Positions 1 to 9,166 of a DNA stretch of 58,888 nt are shown here, one piece after another; position 1 is the stretch's first letter, and every line of letters begins with the position of its first letter. Made by a program: the position numbers and the translations under genes. The stretch covers positions 1-58,888 of IMG/VR virus record IMGVR_UViG_3300044691_000290; one strand, 5' to 3'. The notes under the pieces are model-generated. The model did not search any database. It had not been told where the DNA came from and worked only from the letters and a program-made list of their open reading frames with translations. Source of the stretch: a virus.

Positions 1-849
1 AGGTCTTGGACAAAGGACGAAGACGCAGAGTGGCAATCCTTGCCTCGCGCCATGCAACAGAAGATCGTTGCACGCGAACAGGAACGCGACTCAGGCACTC
101 GCCGAAGTCAGAACGAAGCCGCTGAAGCTCGAAAGGCTGCACAGGCCCAAGTAGCGCAGGCGGAACAAACACGGCAGCAGTACGAAGGTAAGCTGAAGTC
201 GGTTGTGGAGGTTCTTGAAAAGGAACAGCTACGCGACTTTCCGGAAATTCGCTCGGTCGCGGACCTCGAAAAGATGTCCACCGACATGATGCGACTGGTG
301 GAAACCGACCCGCTGGAGTCCCTGAAATTACAGGCACGCCTCCGAGCTTGGGATACCCACCAGCAGAAGCTCGCAGCGGCGCATCAGGATTTGAAGCAGG
401 CCGACGAGCGCAAGGTGCAGACAGCGCGATCCGACTGGATGAAGTTCGTCCAGGAAGAGAACGCCAAGGCAGCCGAGCACATCCCGGATTTGGCGGACAA
501 AGCCAAGGCAGCAGACCTCACGAACAAAGCGGCGACCAAGCTGCGCGACGTTGGTTTCACCGACGAAGAACTCCAAGGGTTCGAGAAGGGCGAGAAGGTT
601 TCGCTTTTCGATCATCGAGTCCAGCGACTCCTCTTCGATGCAGTGAGATACACGGTCGCGAAAGTAGCGCCCAAGCCCGTTGCCAAGGTTGTTCCTCCCG
701 TACAGCGACCCGGAGTCACCCAGCCTCGCAGCTCGGAAGCTTCCGTCCGTATCCAGACCCTCGACAAACAATTCAACAATTCCGGCAAAGTCGACGATGC
801 CGTTGCGCTACTCCTAGCGCGCCGCAACGCGAGAGCCCGAGCATCCTAA
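1..849 (+). CDS. Phage scaffolding protein, 5' end outside window
   Basis: The frame is open from base 1, so the start lies upstream. The visible 282 residues are very rich in Q, E, K and A and predicted to be largely coiled coil, with a basic C-terminal helix ending in RARAS. An N-terminal stretch reading SWTKDEDAEWQSLP is typical, from memory of the family, of scaffolding proteins in podoviruses with SU10-type capsids. Such proteins nucleate procapsid assembly and leave before packaging is complete. It sits 11 bases before the major capsid gene, the usual order. No protease motif is visible. Confidence 0.75.
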   Translation, partial: RSWTKDEDAEWQSLPRAMQQKIVAREQERDSGTRRSQNEAAEARKAAQAQVAQAEQTRQQYEGKLKSVVEVLEKEQLRDFPEIRSVADLEKMSTDMMRLVETDPLESLKLQARLRAWDTHQQKLAAAHQDLKQADERKVQTARSDWMKFVQEENAKAAEHIPDLADKAKAADLTNKAATKLRDVGFTDEELQGFEKGEKVSLFDHRVQRLLFDAVRYTVAKVAPKPVAKVVPPVQRPGVTQPRSSEASVRIQTLDKQFNNSGKVDDAVALLLARRNARARAS

Positions 850-860
850 GGACCACCTAA

Positions 861-1820
861 ATGGCACTCCCGACCAATACCCTCGCCACCTACGAATCGG
901 TGGGCAACCGCGAAGACCTTTCCGACGTGATCTATCGTATCGATCCCGTCGATACCCCGTTCACGACCGGCGCCGCCAAGGAAAAGGCAACCGCCGTCAA
1001 CCACGAATGGCAAACACAGAATCTCGCTGCTGCCTCCACCGCGAACGCGCAGCTCGAAGGCGACGATCCGACCACGACCGCGACCACTCCGACCGTGCGT
1101 CTCGGCAACATCATGCAAATCTCCTACAAGGTGGCTCGCGTTTCGGGCACCCAGCAGGCGGTTGACCATGCCGGCCGCGACAACGAACTCGCCTATCAGG
1201 AAATGCTCAAGGGCCTCGAACTGAAGCGCGATATGGAGAGCATCCTGCTCACCAACCAGGCCAAGGCAACCGGCTCGGATACGGTCGCACGTACCACTGC
1301 GTCGATTCTGTCGTGGATCAAGTCCAATACCTCGAAGGGCACGGCGGGCGGCGCGGCCGATCCGGCTGCTGCGGACGGCACTGGCACCCGCACGGACGGC
1401 ACGCAGATCGCGTTCACCGAAGCGCGTCTCAAGACCGTTCTGAACTCGATTTGGGTCAACGGCGGCAAGCCAAACAAGGTCATGACCGGCGCCTTCAACA
1501 AGCAGGTGTTTTCGACCTTCACCGGCCGTGCCACCCCGATCGAGGAAGCCAAGTCCAAGAAGATCGTCGCCAGCGTGGACGCTTACGAGTCCGACTTCGG
1601 CCTTCTGAAAGTCCTGGCTAACCGTTTCTCGCGCGCCCGCGACGTGCTGGTGCTCGAAGACGACAAGTGGGCGATTGCCCATCTCAATGGCCGTAACATG
1701 ATCTCGATCCCGCTCGCCAAGACCGGCGACTCGGATCGGCGCCAGATCCTCTCGGAGTATGGCCTGGTCGCGCGCAACGAGAAAAGCTCGGGCGGCGTTT
1801 TTGACAACACAACGAGCTGA
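861..1820 (+). CDS. Major capsid protein, SU10/DUF5309 family
   Basis: A 319-residue shell protein. The N-terminus (MALPTNTLATYESVG, then DVIYRIDPVDTPF) and the following A/T-rich loop match what I recall of DUF5309, the SU10-like major capsid family with an HK97 fold. AGGA lies 9 bases before the ATG. The gene follows the scaffold and is closed by a strong intrinsic terminator, consistent with high, separately limited expression. The family assignment is by recognition of sequence pattern, not by a search. Confidence 0.9.
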   Translation: MALPTNTLATYESVGNREDLSDVIYRIDPVDTPFTTGAAKEKATAVNHEWQTQNLAAASTANAQLEGDDPTTTATTPTVRLGNIMQISYKVARVSGTQQAVDHAGRDNELAYQEMLKGLELKRDMESILLTNQAKATGSDTVARTTASILSWIKSNTSKGTAGGAADPAAADGTGTRTDGTQIAFTEARLKTVLNSIWVNGGKPNKVMTGAFNKQVFSTFTGRATPIEEAKSKKIVASVDAYESDFGLLKVLANRFSRARDVLVLEDDKWAIAHLNGRNMISIPLAKTGDSDRRQILSEYGLVARNEKSSGGVFDNTTS

Positions 1821-1826
1821 TGAACC

Positions 1827-1862
1827 GGGGCGCTTCGTAAGGGGCGCCCCCTCTTTCTTTTT
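1827..1862 (+). terminator. Intrinsic terminator after capsid gene
   Basis: GGGGCGC (1827-1833) pairs with GCGCCCC (1844-1850) around a 10-base loop, followed by CTCTTTCTTTTT. It would separate capsid transcription from the downstream structural genes, or attenuate it. Confidence 0.8.
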
Positions 1863-1889
1863 CCCGTTCGCCCGAGGGGCTCCTGAACC

Positions 1890-2264
1890 ATGTCACTTCC
1901 TGGTCACCACACGCTCAATACAATCGACCAAACGGCATACACGCCGTCATGCGGCACGACTCCCGTTGCGGCGTACCTGCGCTCCCCAATGCGCGGCACG
2001 GTGCGAAAATTCACCGGCATCCTTGGTGGTGTAATCACGGCTGCGGATTGCATCGTGACCGTCGCTAACGTCACGCAGGGTACCACGATTGGTACCTTTG
2101 CCATGACGCAAGCGGGCTCGGCTGCGGGCCTCCTTTTCTCGGGCACGCCTACCACTTTCACCTCTGCCCAAGTCAACGAGGACGACGTGATTTCGCTCAC
2201 GCCGGCCGGCGCGACTGGCACCACCATTCCCGCGCACTTTTGCGTGGCGATTCGGGAAGGCTAA
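1890..2264 (+). CDS. Small virion protein, possible capsid decoration
   Basis: A 124-residue protein rich in T, G, A and V with alternating beta-type hydrophobicity and no charged helix. It directly follows the capsid gene, where decoration or head-stabilising proteins usually sit. GAGGGG lies upstream of the ATG. I do not recognise a named family; the role is inferred from position and composition. Confidence 0.7.
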   Translation: MSLPGHHTLNTIDQTAYTPSCGTTPVAAYLRSPMRGTVRKFTGILGGVITAADCIVTVANVTQGTTIGTFAMTQAGSAAGLLFSGTPTTFTSAQVNEDDVISLTPAGATGTTIPAHFCVAIREG

Positions 2265-2270
2265 AGCCAG

Positions 2271-2579
2271 ATGTCTGGTTTTTCGAAACAGTCCGCCAGC
2301 CGTCAAGGCGCAGTTCAGGCGATTCCGTATACTGCCGCCGCAGCGGCGTTTACGGGCGTCTTTGGCCCCGAGACGTATCAGATTCGTCTCGCATGCACTA
2401 CGGCGTGCCATTACCTCATTTCAGGCGGCAACGCGCAGGCAGCGACAGCGGCAACGCTGGCCAACGGATCGCTGTTGCCCATCAATTGGGTTGAGTACGT
2501 CATCGTCACGCCGGGTCAGACGCTTTCCGTCATTCAGGATTCGGCCGCGGGCACGCTCAACGTCACCGAACTCTCCTAG
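2271..2579 (+). CDS. Small structural protein
   Basis: 102 residues, beta-rich, with an A/T-rich core; it starts 6 bases after the previous gene and resembles it in composition (ITPGQTLSVIQ-type strand at the end). It is probably a virion surface component co-expressed with the flanking small head genes. No specific family is recognised. Confidence 0.65.
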   Translation: MSGFSKQSASRQGAVQAIPYTAAAAAFTGVFGPETYQIRLACTTACHYLISGGNAQAATAATLANGSLLPINWVEYVIVTPGQTLSVIQDSAAGTLNVTELS

Positions 2580-2587
2580 AGGAACAC

Positions 2588-2893
2588 ATGACCGTAACCG
2601 TTACCGATACCACGACCACGTTGACCGCAAATACTCCGGTTCAGATTGCGCCGGTAAGCTCAGGCTGCAATCTGTTCATTATCGCCAATAACGGAACGGG
2701 TTCGTTGGTCTGGAAATGCGGTTCTGCTCCCGCTTCCGCATCCGATGGGACGCCGCTCGATCCTGCCTCTGCGGCCGGTGGTCAAGGCGGCTCTGTTGTT
2801 CTGACTGGAGACGATGCAATCGGCGATGCGATCTATGCGTGGAGCACGGCGGGAACGACCGTCAACGTGAAGCAGGGCGCGAAACGCCCGTGA
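2588..2893 (+). CDS. Small structural protein
   Basis: 101 residues, starting with repeated TVTDTTTTLT strands and ending VNVKQGAKRP. It has a good AGAGGAA ribosome-binding site. Its TGA overlaps the GTG of the following SGNH gene (GTGA), implying coupled translation. Its threonine-rich, all-beta look suggests an adhesin or decoration subunit; function unknown. Confidence 0.65.
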   Translation: MTVTVTDTTTTLTANTPVQIAPVSSGCNLFIIANNGTGSLVWKCGSAPASASDGTPLDPASAAGGQGGSVVLTGDDAIGDAIYAWSTAGTTVNVKQGAKRP

Positions 2894-4653
2894 TCCGCAG
2901 CCCTTCAAGTGGCGCTGGCGCCATCATCAGGCCGGGCGCGCAACGCATCGGCGTGCGCGGCGAGTATCGAGCCGGCGCGAGCCGTATAGGTGGTTATGAC
3001 GGGCTGCTAGGACGTGGGGGAACGGTCTATGTTCCTCCCCTTACCAGCCAAACCAGTGTCTTTGCTGCGTTCTCGCTGCGTCAGTTGGCGCCTCAGTATG
3101 CCGGGCCACTCGTCCGTCTTCAGGCCGCAGATACCATTCAGCAAGATTTCAGCGCGGGGAGCGACGGTTTTGTCAGCGCGTCCGCAATTGCTGCATTCGT
3201 TGCAGCCCACGGGGCGGTCAAAGTTGCAAAATGGTACGATCAGAGTGGCCATGGTCGTGACGTAGCGCAAGCAACGGTCGCTAATCAGCCGACCTTTATA
3301 GCCAACAGGTTTGCAAAACGTCCGTCACTCCAGTTCAACGGAGCCGCTGGTAACGGTCTGACGAATGCCTCCGTCGCCTGGACTGCAAACGATCTCCAGC
3401 TATTTGCTGTTTTGTTCTATTCGGAAGGTGCTGGCGCCAATTGGCGGGGCTTGTTCTCTTTGGGAGTATCGCCCGAATATATCGGGACTTATATCAATAC
3501 TGGCTCCTCGGGCACTGATTGGACGGCAGGGGATGGGCTGGCGTTTGGAAACCAGTCAACTACTGGCGTTCCACCGCGCAGCGCAGTGACCGCGCCGAAT
3601 TTTGGTATAAACGGGTATGTCTCACAGCATGATCTGACCCTTTCCGCCGCTTCCGTCGATTGGGTGCAGGACGGCACAACGAAGGCGCTGCGGACCGCTG
3701 GCACGAGTCAAGTCCCTGCCCATACGGGAATCATGAGTATTTCCCCAGCCAGCGCATTCTTAGGTGCCGTATCGGAAGTCATCGTGTTTAATTCCGTCTA
3801 TGCCCAAAGGACACAACTAAGAGCCAACCAGAAAGCCGCTTGGGTTAGCCTGGGCGTTAACGCCATCGATTGTTGGGGCGACAGTCTGACGGCTGGAGGT
3901 CAAGACGGCACTGCAACCACCTACCCATCCGTGATTGCTTCTAAATTTCTACCGGAGGTCAGACATGTAGCCAATGACGGTGTCGGCGGTCAGACAAGTT
4001 CGCAAATCATTACGCGATTCCAGGCTAAGACCAGCGCGTGGCCCTTAGGAAATATCTTTTGGACAGGTACGAACGGAGGTGATGGCCCCGCGACAATTCT
4101 ATCCAACGTCGCGACCATGACTTCTGACGTGGCCGGGGCAAATGGAAACTACTTTGTGCTATCTCCCCTGACCCCGGTAACATCACCCTCAGGGTCGTCT
4201 GCGTATAATGACGTAATCACCGTCAGTAACGGTTTTGCAAGCGCCTATGGTTCAAAATACATCGATATCCGCTCGATGCTTGTTGCAGCGTACAATCCCG
4301 CTAATCCGGTAGACGTTCTCAACCACGCCGCCGATGTAACCCCGTTCACAATGCGAGCTAAGCTCTCTGGAACTATAACTCCAGCGATTCTAGCAACCGA
4401 TCAAAGCTTTACAACGTCGTTTGTTACCGTATTGGCGGGTTCAGTCCTCCAAGTCGGGACAGAATATATTAACGTCCTTACAGCCACAGGCAACCAAGTC
4501 GTGACCTGTACCCGAGGGTATGCCGGAACGACTGCTGCAAGTTATGCGGCGGGCCAAGCAGCGACAATGACGGATTGGCTTCATCTCGGAGCCAACGGGT
4601 ACACATTCGTCGCCAATGCAATTTATGCCCAAATGCAGGCGCAGGGCTGGTAA
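2890..4653 (+). CDS. Tail protein with SGNH/GDSL hydrolase domain
   Basis: 587 residues from a GTG that overlaps the previous stop; upstream in-frame codons lie inside the preceding gene. Residues about 45-300 resemble the catalytic-like beta-sandwich of arabinofuranosidase B proteins (KWYDQSGHGRD). Residues about 310-587 hold SGNH blocks: WGDSLTAGG (Ser), NDGVGGQT (Gly), TGTNGGDG (Asn) and DWLHLGANGY (Asp-His). SGNH enzymes in phage tails usually deacetylate host surface polysaccharide, so this is likely a receptor-processing fibre or spike. The substrate is not deducible from the sequence. Confidence 0.75.
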   Translation: MIRSPSSGAGAIIRPGAQRIGVRGEYRAGASRIGGYDGLLGRGGTVYVPPLTSQTSVFAAFSLRQLAPQYAGPLVRLQAADTIQQDFSAGSDGFVSASAIAAFVAAHGAVKVAKWYDQSGHGRDVAQATVANQPTFIANRFAKRPSLQFNGAAGNGLTNASVAWTANDLQLFAVLFYSEGAGANWRGLFSLGVSPEYIGTYINTGSSGTDWTAGDGLAFGNQSTTGVPPRSAVTAPNFGINGYVSQHDLTLSAASVDWVQDGTTKALRTAGTSQVPAHTGIMSISPASAFLGAVSEVIVFNSVYAQRTQLRANQKAAWVSLGVNAIDCWGDSLTAGGQDGTATTYPSVIASKFLPEVRHVANDGVGGQTSSQIITRFQAKTSAWPLGNIFWTGTNGGDGPATILSNVATMTSDVAGANGNYFVLSPLTPVTSPSGSSAYNDVITVSNGFASAYGSKYIDIRSMLVAAYNPANPVDVLNHAADVTPFTMRAKLSGTITPAILATDQSFTTSFVTVLAGSVLQVGTEYINVLTATGNQVVTCTRGYAGTTAASYAAGQAATMTDWLHLGANGYTFVANAIYAQMQAQGW

Positions 4654-4672
4654 TGCAAGAAAAGAGCAAGAT

Positions 4673-5203
4673 ATGACTGTTACGTGGAATACCGCAGACA
4701 AGTCTGCAAACATCACCCTGTCGAACAATAACTTCACGGCAACGGCAAGCTCAAGCGCCGTTTGGGCATTAGTGCGGGCCACACAGAGCCAGATAGCGGG
4801 ACTGCGGTACGCCGAGTTCACGATGTCCCCTGCGTCCGGTAGTGGGAATAAGACTGGCATTGGTGTCGCAAACGTCAATGAACTTTTAGACAACGAGTAT
4901 CTCGGAGGAACCAATAATTCAATCGGATACTACAATACGGGGTCTGTTTATCTGAATGGTGCCCTTGTCGCCACTCTTGCATCCTATGCGGCTGGCAATG
5001 TTGGTCGCATGGCCTATGATTTCCTCCACCAAAAAATATGGTTTAGTGTGGATGCAGGTGGATGGAATAATGCCGCGCTAACTAGCCAAGATCCAGCTAA
5101 CAACATAGGCGGCATCAGCACGACGGCGATTGCAGGCGCACTGTTTCCTGCGTTTTGTTGTTGTAGCCTAAGCTCCACAGTTGCGAATTTTGGTGGCACA
5201 TGA
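4673..5203 (+). CDS. SPRY-like (B30.2) domain tail protein
   Basis: 176 residues from the ATG at 4673. The middle (GIGVANVNELL, then GYYNTGSVYLNG and KIWFSVDAGGW) follows the strand pattern of SPRY domains found in phage adhesins. ATGA overlap with the next gene links it to the large fibre protein. Likely a carbohydrate- or protein-binding tail appendage. The cysteine run near the C-terminus is unusual for a virion surface protein. Confidence 0.65.
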   Translation: MTVTWNTADKSANITLSNNNFTATASSSAVWALVRATQSQIAGLRYAEFTMSPASGSGNKTGIGVANVNELLDNEYLGGTNNSIGYYNTGSVYLNGALVATLASYAAGNVGRMAYDFLHQKIWFSVDAGGWNNAALTSQDPANNIGGISTTAIAGALFPAFCCCSLSSTVANFGGT

Positions 5204-7602
5204 CCTACGTGCAGCCAGTTCCAGCAGGCTACACCAATTGGTCAGTCTATGCAGAGATAGTTCCAGCGGGTTATGTCAATTGGTCGGTTACGACTTCATG
5301 GGTTCCTGGACAGCGTCCGTTCGCGGCAACAGCACCGTGTAACCAACCTCTTCCAGCAAATAGTATCCTGACGCCATGCTTGTGGCCTGCCGTAAGCAAC
5401 GCAAACTACTACGCCCAAGCAAAATTCTATATCGATCAGCCAGCAGCCAGTGCGCCCGTTTGCAGCATGACGACGGCAAACGGAGGATGGGGTACTCCTT
5501 CTGGAACTGTAATTAACGTTCCGATGACATCGGGTTTTACCAACACTGGCGACCCCATCGATAAAGAAGCCATATCGGTGATCGGCACTACATGCTGGAG
5601 TTGGTATTATCTTGTTCGGCAAACGGACACGACGGCAGTTCTAGGCACCGTCGGCAGTTGTGATATCCTCAACAGCGACGGGCTTGGGCATTTTAATTCC
5701 ATCCCGCCATTTTACCTGCATGGCGCAGGTGTCGTTGCGACGGGCTCTAGTTGCCTGTTGGGTGCTCTTGTCAAGGAAGAATTCACGGCGGGGGAGATCA
5801 ATCATTGGGTTTCTTTCAGTGGAGGCTACATCGTCAATCAAGGTAGCCCTAATGATTACTTTGGTCCGTGGGCAATCTCCGGTGACGGCCATGTTTACAA
5901 TGGCTTCATCATGGAAGGCATGCTTATGGCCATTCCAAAGACGACCGCAATGCCAAGTGGCCTGTCTACTTACGGCCAGAAAATATTCAGGGCCATGCAA
6001 AACTACGGTGCGTTTTGCAATGATACCAGCGGATCGACCGATTTTTATCTGGCCTACAATTACAACAACCCCGCCACAACATGGACGGCTGGAGATTTAA
6101 CGGCGATTATTGCGGACTCCCATATTCTCTTTCCGTTGATGCAAAAGGTCGGCGGTGTGCTGGATGGTCTTACTTTTGTCATTGGTGCCTATGTGACATG
6201 CGCCCCGCAAGCGCAAAACAGCCTCTATGCTGGCGCCGCAATGCACATCACCCGTGATAGCGACAGCACGGGAACGGATATTGCTTTTGGTGCCGCTCCC
6301 CAATCACTATTGAATACTTCCGCGATCACGTCGTTTTGCTCCGGCACCATCGGGCGCGTCTCGACCTATTACGATCAGCTTCAGGTTCCTACTCCTTACA
6401 TCACTACCAATGGTTATGCTTTTGCCTCGGCCGGTTCGACCGCTCCGATCATCTATCAATCCGGTGCGCTGAAGACAATCAATGGACATCCAGCGATTTC
6501 GTTCGACGGCAGCACAAATTACCTCAAGGCTATGGGTACATCTGGCAATTTCCCTAGTACGACTTCAGGTCAATCAGTCAGTGTCTATATAAATTGGGTC
6601 GGTCAACTTGTTGACTTCGCAGCAAATTACTGCCTCGTCGGGCCGGACACAGCGGGCGGTCTTGAGCTTAGAGTAGACTCGACAACCGGGTTTGTGCGGC
6701 TGCTTAAAAACGGCGGCGCAACCATCGGGGTTACCTCCGTGGCGGCATCATTAACCAGTCCAATGTTTGTTGAAACCTATTACAATCCGGACGGGTCATG
6801 GTCTATTTGGTTTAATGCTACGAATGTAGCGAGCGGAACGGGAGCTGCTCTTGTCGCAGTCAACACTGCGAATATCCAGATTGGTGCTGGTCCGGGCGGA
6901 ACGGAGTTGTTCAAGGGGTTGATTGGATCCTGGTTTATCTGTTCAGATTGGGCCGCCAGCGGCGGTGGCGCGCCGGGGAATGTTCCGCAATATTCGATCC
7001 AGCAATATAACAAAAATCTCTGGGGACCGTTCGGCGCGGTCACTCTGTTGCAAGACGGATTTGTCGGCACCAACGGAGCGGACCTCGCTGCACACACGAT
7101 GACGCGCGGTTCTGGATGGACCGATCAAGTCGGAAGTCACTACATCCAATCGAACTCGGCGCAACCGAACGCACTGGTCGGCAGCGTCGCGATAGCAACA
7201 ACTCCCGGCTACGCCAACGGAACATATTCCTGCACGCTGACGCCCTACTATGACGGATCGTTCGCCCAGTTCGAGCCGGGCATGGTGTTTCGCTACACCG
7301 ACAGCAGCAATTTCCTGTTGCTTCAGCTTGAGGTCACCAACGGAAAGGTTAATTTGTATAGCTGCGTCGCTGGCACGTTCACGGTCCTGGCCACGCTATC
7401 GATGACGCTCGTATCCGGAACGGCCTATGCGATCGCCGTGACATTATCCGGCAACAACGTCAGCTTTACGGTGAACGGCGCAAATCTGACGACGGGAACG
7501 AGCAGCTTCAACAATACCGCTACGCTGGTCGGATTCAGAAGCGGAACGATCGGTTCGCCCGGAATCAAGTGTTCATTCAACACTCTGACGTTCACGACGT
7601 AG
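5200..7602 (+). CDS. Large fibre-like protein with LamG-type domain
   Basis: 800 residues. The N-terminus carries two near-repeats of PAGYxNWSV (about residues 7-12 and 24-29). Residues about 425-590 look like a concanavalin/LamG sandwich (HPAISFDGSTNYLKA, then a long run of strands). The C-terminal third (LLQDGFVGTNGADLAAHT onward) resembles another lectin-like sandwich. Probably a receptor-binding fibre or spike. No catalytic motif is visible. It converges on the minus-strand gene at 7592-7771 with 11 bases of overlap. Confidence 0.7.
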   Translation: MTYVQPVPAGYTNWSVYAEIVPAGYVNWSVTTSWVPGQRPFAATAPCNQPLPANSILTPCLWPAVSNANYYAQAKFYIDQPAASAPVCSMTTANGGWGTPSGTVINVPMTSGFTNTGDPIDKEAISVIGTTCWSWYYLVRQTDTTAVLGTVGSCDILNSDGLGHFNSIPPFYLHGAGVVATGSSCLLGALVKEEFTAGEINHWVSFSGGYIVNQGSPNDYFGPWAISGDGHVYNGFIMEGMLMAIPKTTAMPSGLSTYGQKIFRAMQNYGAFCNDTSGSTDFYLAYNYNNPATTWTAGDLTAIIADSHILFPLMQKVGGVLDGLTFVIGAYVTCAPQAQNSLYAGAAMHITRDSDSTGTDIAFGAAPQSLLNTSAITSFCSGTIGRVSTYYDQLQVPTPYITTNGYAFASAGSTAPIIYQSGALKTINGHPAISFDGSTNYLKAMGTSGNFPSTTSGQSVSVYINWVGQLVDFAANYCLVGPDTAGGLELRVDSTTGFVRLLKNGGATIGVTSVAASLTSPMFVETYYNPDGSWSIWFNATNVASGTGAALVAVNTANIQIGAGPGGTELFKGLIGSWFICSDWAASGGGAPGNVPQYSIQQYNKNLWGPFGAVTLLQDGFVGTNGADLAAHTMTRGSGWTDQVGSHYIQSNSAQPNALVGSVAIATTPGYANGTYSCTLTPYYDGSFAQFEPGMVFRYTDSSNFLLLQLEVTNGKVNLYSCVAGTFTVLATLSMTLVSGTAYAIAVTLSGNNVSFTVNGANLTTGTSSFNNTATLVGFRSGTIGSPGIKCSFNTLTFTT

Positions 7603-7771
7603 GCAATTTTGGCACTATACCCAAAGAGACGCGCTCGCCCGCCTCCATCTGCTCCACAATATCATCATAGAGCACGCGGGCGAGGTAGGCGTCCCCGCAT
7701 TTGATCTCGATGGTGACGGTATCGGCCAGCACGCCGATTTCCACCTTATTTGCTATCAGATCATTTGGCAT
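7592..7771 (-). CDS. Small acidic protein, minus strand in structural block
   Basis: 59 residues (MPNDLIANKVEIGVLADTV...). The chosen start at 7771 has a GGGAGG ribosome-binding site 5 bases upstream; the longer open frame upstream only runs through the promoter element. It is the only gene on this strand for 7.5 kb and is divergent from the promoter at 7842. The short beta-rich sequence resembles small phage regulators, but no family is recognised. Confidence 0.6.
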   Translation of the reverse strand: MPNDLIANKVEIGVLADTVTIEIKCGDAYLARVLYDDIVEQMEAGERVSLGIVPKLPTS

Positions 7772-7841
7772 GCAATCCTCCCATCCGCGCGCACCCCATT
7801 TGTGCCACAAGTGCGCCCTACCAGCAAGTCCCGTCACCCGG

Positions 7842-7870
7842 TTGACTTTCCGCATTAAATCGGCTATCTT
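7842..7870 (+). promoter_or_regulatory. Repeated phage promoter element, copy 1
   Basis: TTGACTTTCCGCATTAAA with -10 TATCTT after a 17-base spacer. It points at the adaptor and tail genes starting at 7939. Confidence 0.8.
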
Positions 7871-7938
7871 GCACGTTCCGCCCCGTCAGAGCGCCCCGCG
7901 CCGGCCCCGGAAACCCCTCCCAGCCGCCCGGACCCGCC

Positions 7939-8277
7939 ATGCTCAACGCACGTATTTACCTTGATTCCAACGGCAAAGACATTGCGATCGAGCATTCGCA
8001 GGACGTAGAACCGATTCTTGAGTGGAACAAGGAAGCGCGCCGGGAGACCCAGCACTCCGATTGGGGACGACATGTCGCGCGCATCCCCAACGTCATTTAT
8101 GTGAAATGGCTGGACGACGAGCACCGCAAGGGCAACACGTCCCTGAAGCTGTTCACGCCCGAGTTTGACGCGATCGTGCATCGCCACCTCGCCGATCCCG
8201 AGTGGGCATATCTCCGTGTGGATCGTCCCGCGCTGCAAGCCGGGTACTATAGCGGCACCAAGTGGGGCAGGTCGTGA
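7939..8277 (+). CDS. Hypothetical virion-module protein
   Basis: 112 residues, first gene after promoter copy 1. The segment RIPNVIYVKWLDDEHRKGNTS and the C-terminal ...DPEWAYLRV resemble a small protein I recall next to head-tail connector genes in several podoviruses, whose role is not established. It immediately precedes the adaptor gene. Confidence 0.65.
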   Translation: MLNARIYLDSNGKDIAIEHSQDVEPILEWNKEARRETQHSDWGRHVARIPNVIYVKWLDDEHRKGNTSLKLFTPEFDAIVHRHLADPEWAYLRVDRPALQAGYYSGTKWGRS

Positions 8278-8311
8278 CCATGATCAGCCAAGACGAGTTT
8301 GCGAGGTTTGC

Positions 8312-8974
8312 ATGACCACGCAGATCGTCGATTACGCCTCGCTACAGAGCGCAGTGATTGAGTGGCTTGGAAGGGACCAGGATACGACGCTGATCGCCCG
8401 CATCCCGACCTTTATCCAGCTCTCGGAAGCCAAGTTCAATCGCGACCTGTTCGTCCGGCAGATGGAGCAGCGCTCTACCGCCCTCACCGATATCACCTCG
8501 CTCGAACCGGAAATGATCGCGCTGCCTGCGGACTTCCAGTCCATGCGCCGGGTGCGCCTCAAAAGCGTGACGGGCAAACCGTGCCTTTCATTCCGGTCAG
8601 CCACCCAGATGGATGAGTTGCGGTTCAACATCCAGAACACGGCTTTGCAGCCGCTCTATTTCACCATTTTCGGCAATGAGCTTGAACTGCTTCCGACGCC
8701 GGACATGGCCTACACGGTCGAGATGGTCTACCGCGCCAATATTCCGCCCCTCGCCTCCGCGGCGGGAGGAACGAACTGGCTCCTGACTCTGGCGCCCGAC
8801 ATTTACCTCTACGGCGCTCTGCTGGAAAGCGCTCCGTACATCAAAGAGGATGCGCGGATCCAGACATGGGGCCTGGGTTTCAAAACCGCGCTCGATGAGC
8901 TCAACGCGCTGGGTCTCACATCAACATTTAATGCCGGGCCAGTCCAGGTCAGAGTATCCGGAGTTACCCCCTAG
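8312..8974 (+). CDS. Head-tail adaptor, SU10-adaptor/gp4-like
   Basis: 220 residues from the ATG at 8312 with GAGG upstream. Helical N-terminus (IPTFIQLSEAKFNRDLFVRQ) followed by a beta domain and a C-terminal helix, the pattern of podovirus adaptors that bind under the portal ring. SU10-type adaptor sequences carry the same IPxFIxLAEAxxNRxLRVRxME line. Fits the SU10-type capsid protein upstream. Confidence 0.8.
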   Translation: MTTQIVDYASLQSAVIEWLGRDQDTTLIARIPTFIQLSEAKFNRDLFVRQMEQRSTALTDITSLEPEMIALPADFQSMRRVRLKSVTGKPCLSFRSATQMDELRFNIQNTALQPLYFTIFGNELELLPTPDMAYTVEMVYRANIPPLASAAGGTNWLLTLAPDIYLYGALLESAPYIKEDARIQTWGLGFKTALDELNALGLTSTFNAGPVQVRVSGVTP

Positions 8975-8992
8975 TGGCACACACTCAGGAAC

Positions 8993-9166
8993 ATGACTGG
9001 CGAGATGCCGGATTTTGTGGACCACGAGAACCGTGTTCGATCTGTCATCAAGACGCACGCGAAATGCATCACAATTTTGCTAGAACAAACGGAGTCGCGT
9101 AAATGGCGGCGTTTAATAAGTTTCAGTGTTTTTGTGGCGATATCGCGCACGCGCTGCACGACATGA
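8993..9166 (+). CDS. Possible 57-residue ORF overlapping next gene
   Basis: ATG at 8993 with CAGGA before it, filling the gap after the adaptor gene and running 64 bases into the next gene in another frame. The N-terminal 38 residues (MTGEMPDFVDHENRVRS...) look protein-like, the overlapping tail less so. It may be spurious. Confidence 0.3.
   Translation: MTGEMPDFVDHENRVRSVIKTHAKCITILLEQTESRKWRRLISFSVFVAISRTRCTT

Noticed and set aside
846-1682. 278-residue frame on the minus strand across the capsid gene
   Set aside because: Antisense shadow of the well-supported major capsid gene, with Arg/Gly-rich composition and no ribosome-binding site or family pattern.
7772-7855. N-terminal extension MRKVNR of the 7592-7771 gene
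   Set aside because: The residues are the reverse reading of the promoter element; the same letters begin several minus-strand frames beside other copies. A strong GGGAGG supports the start at 7771.
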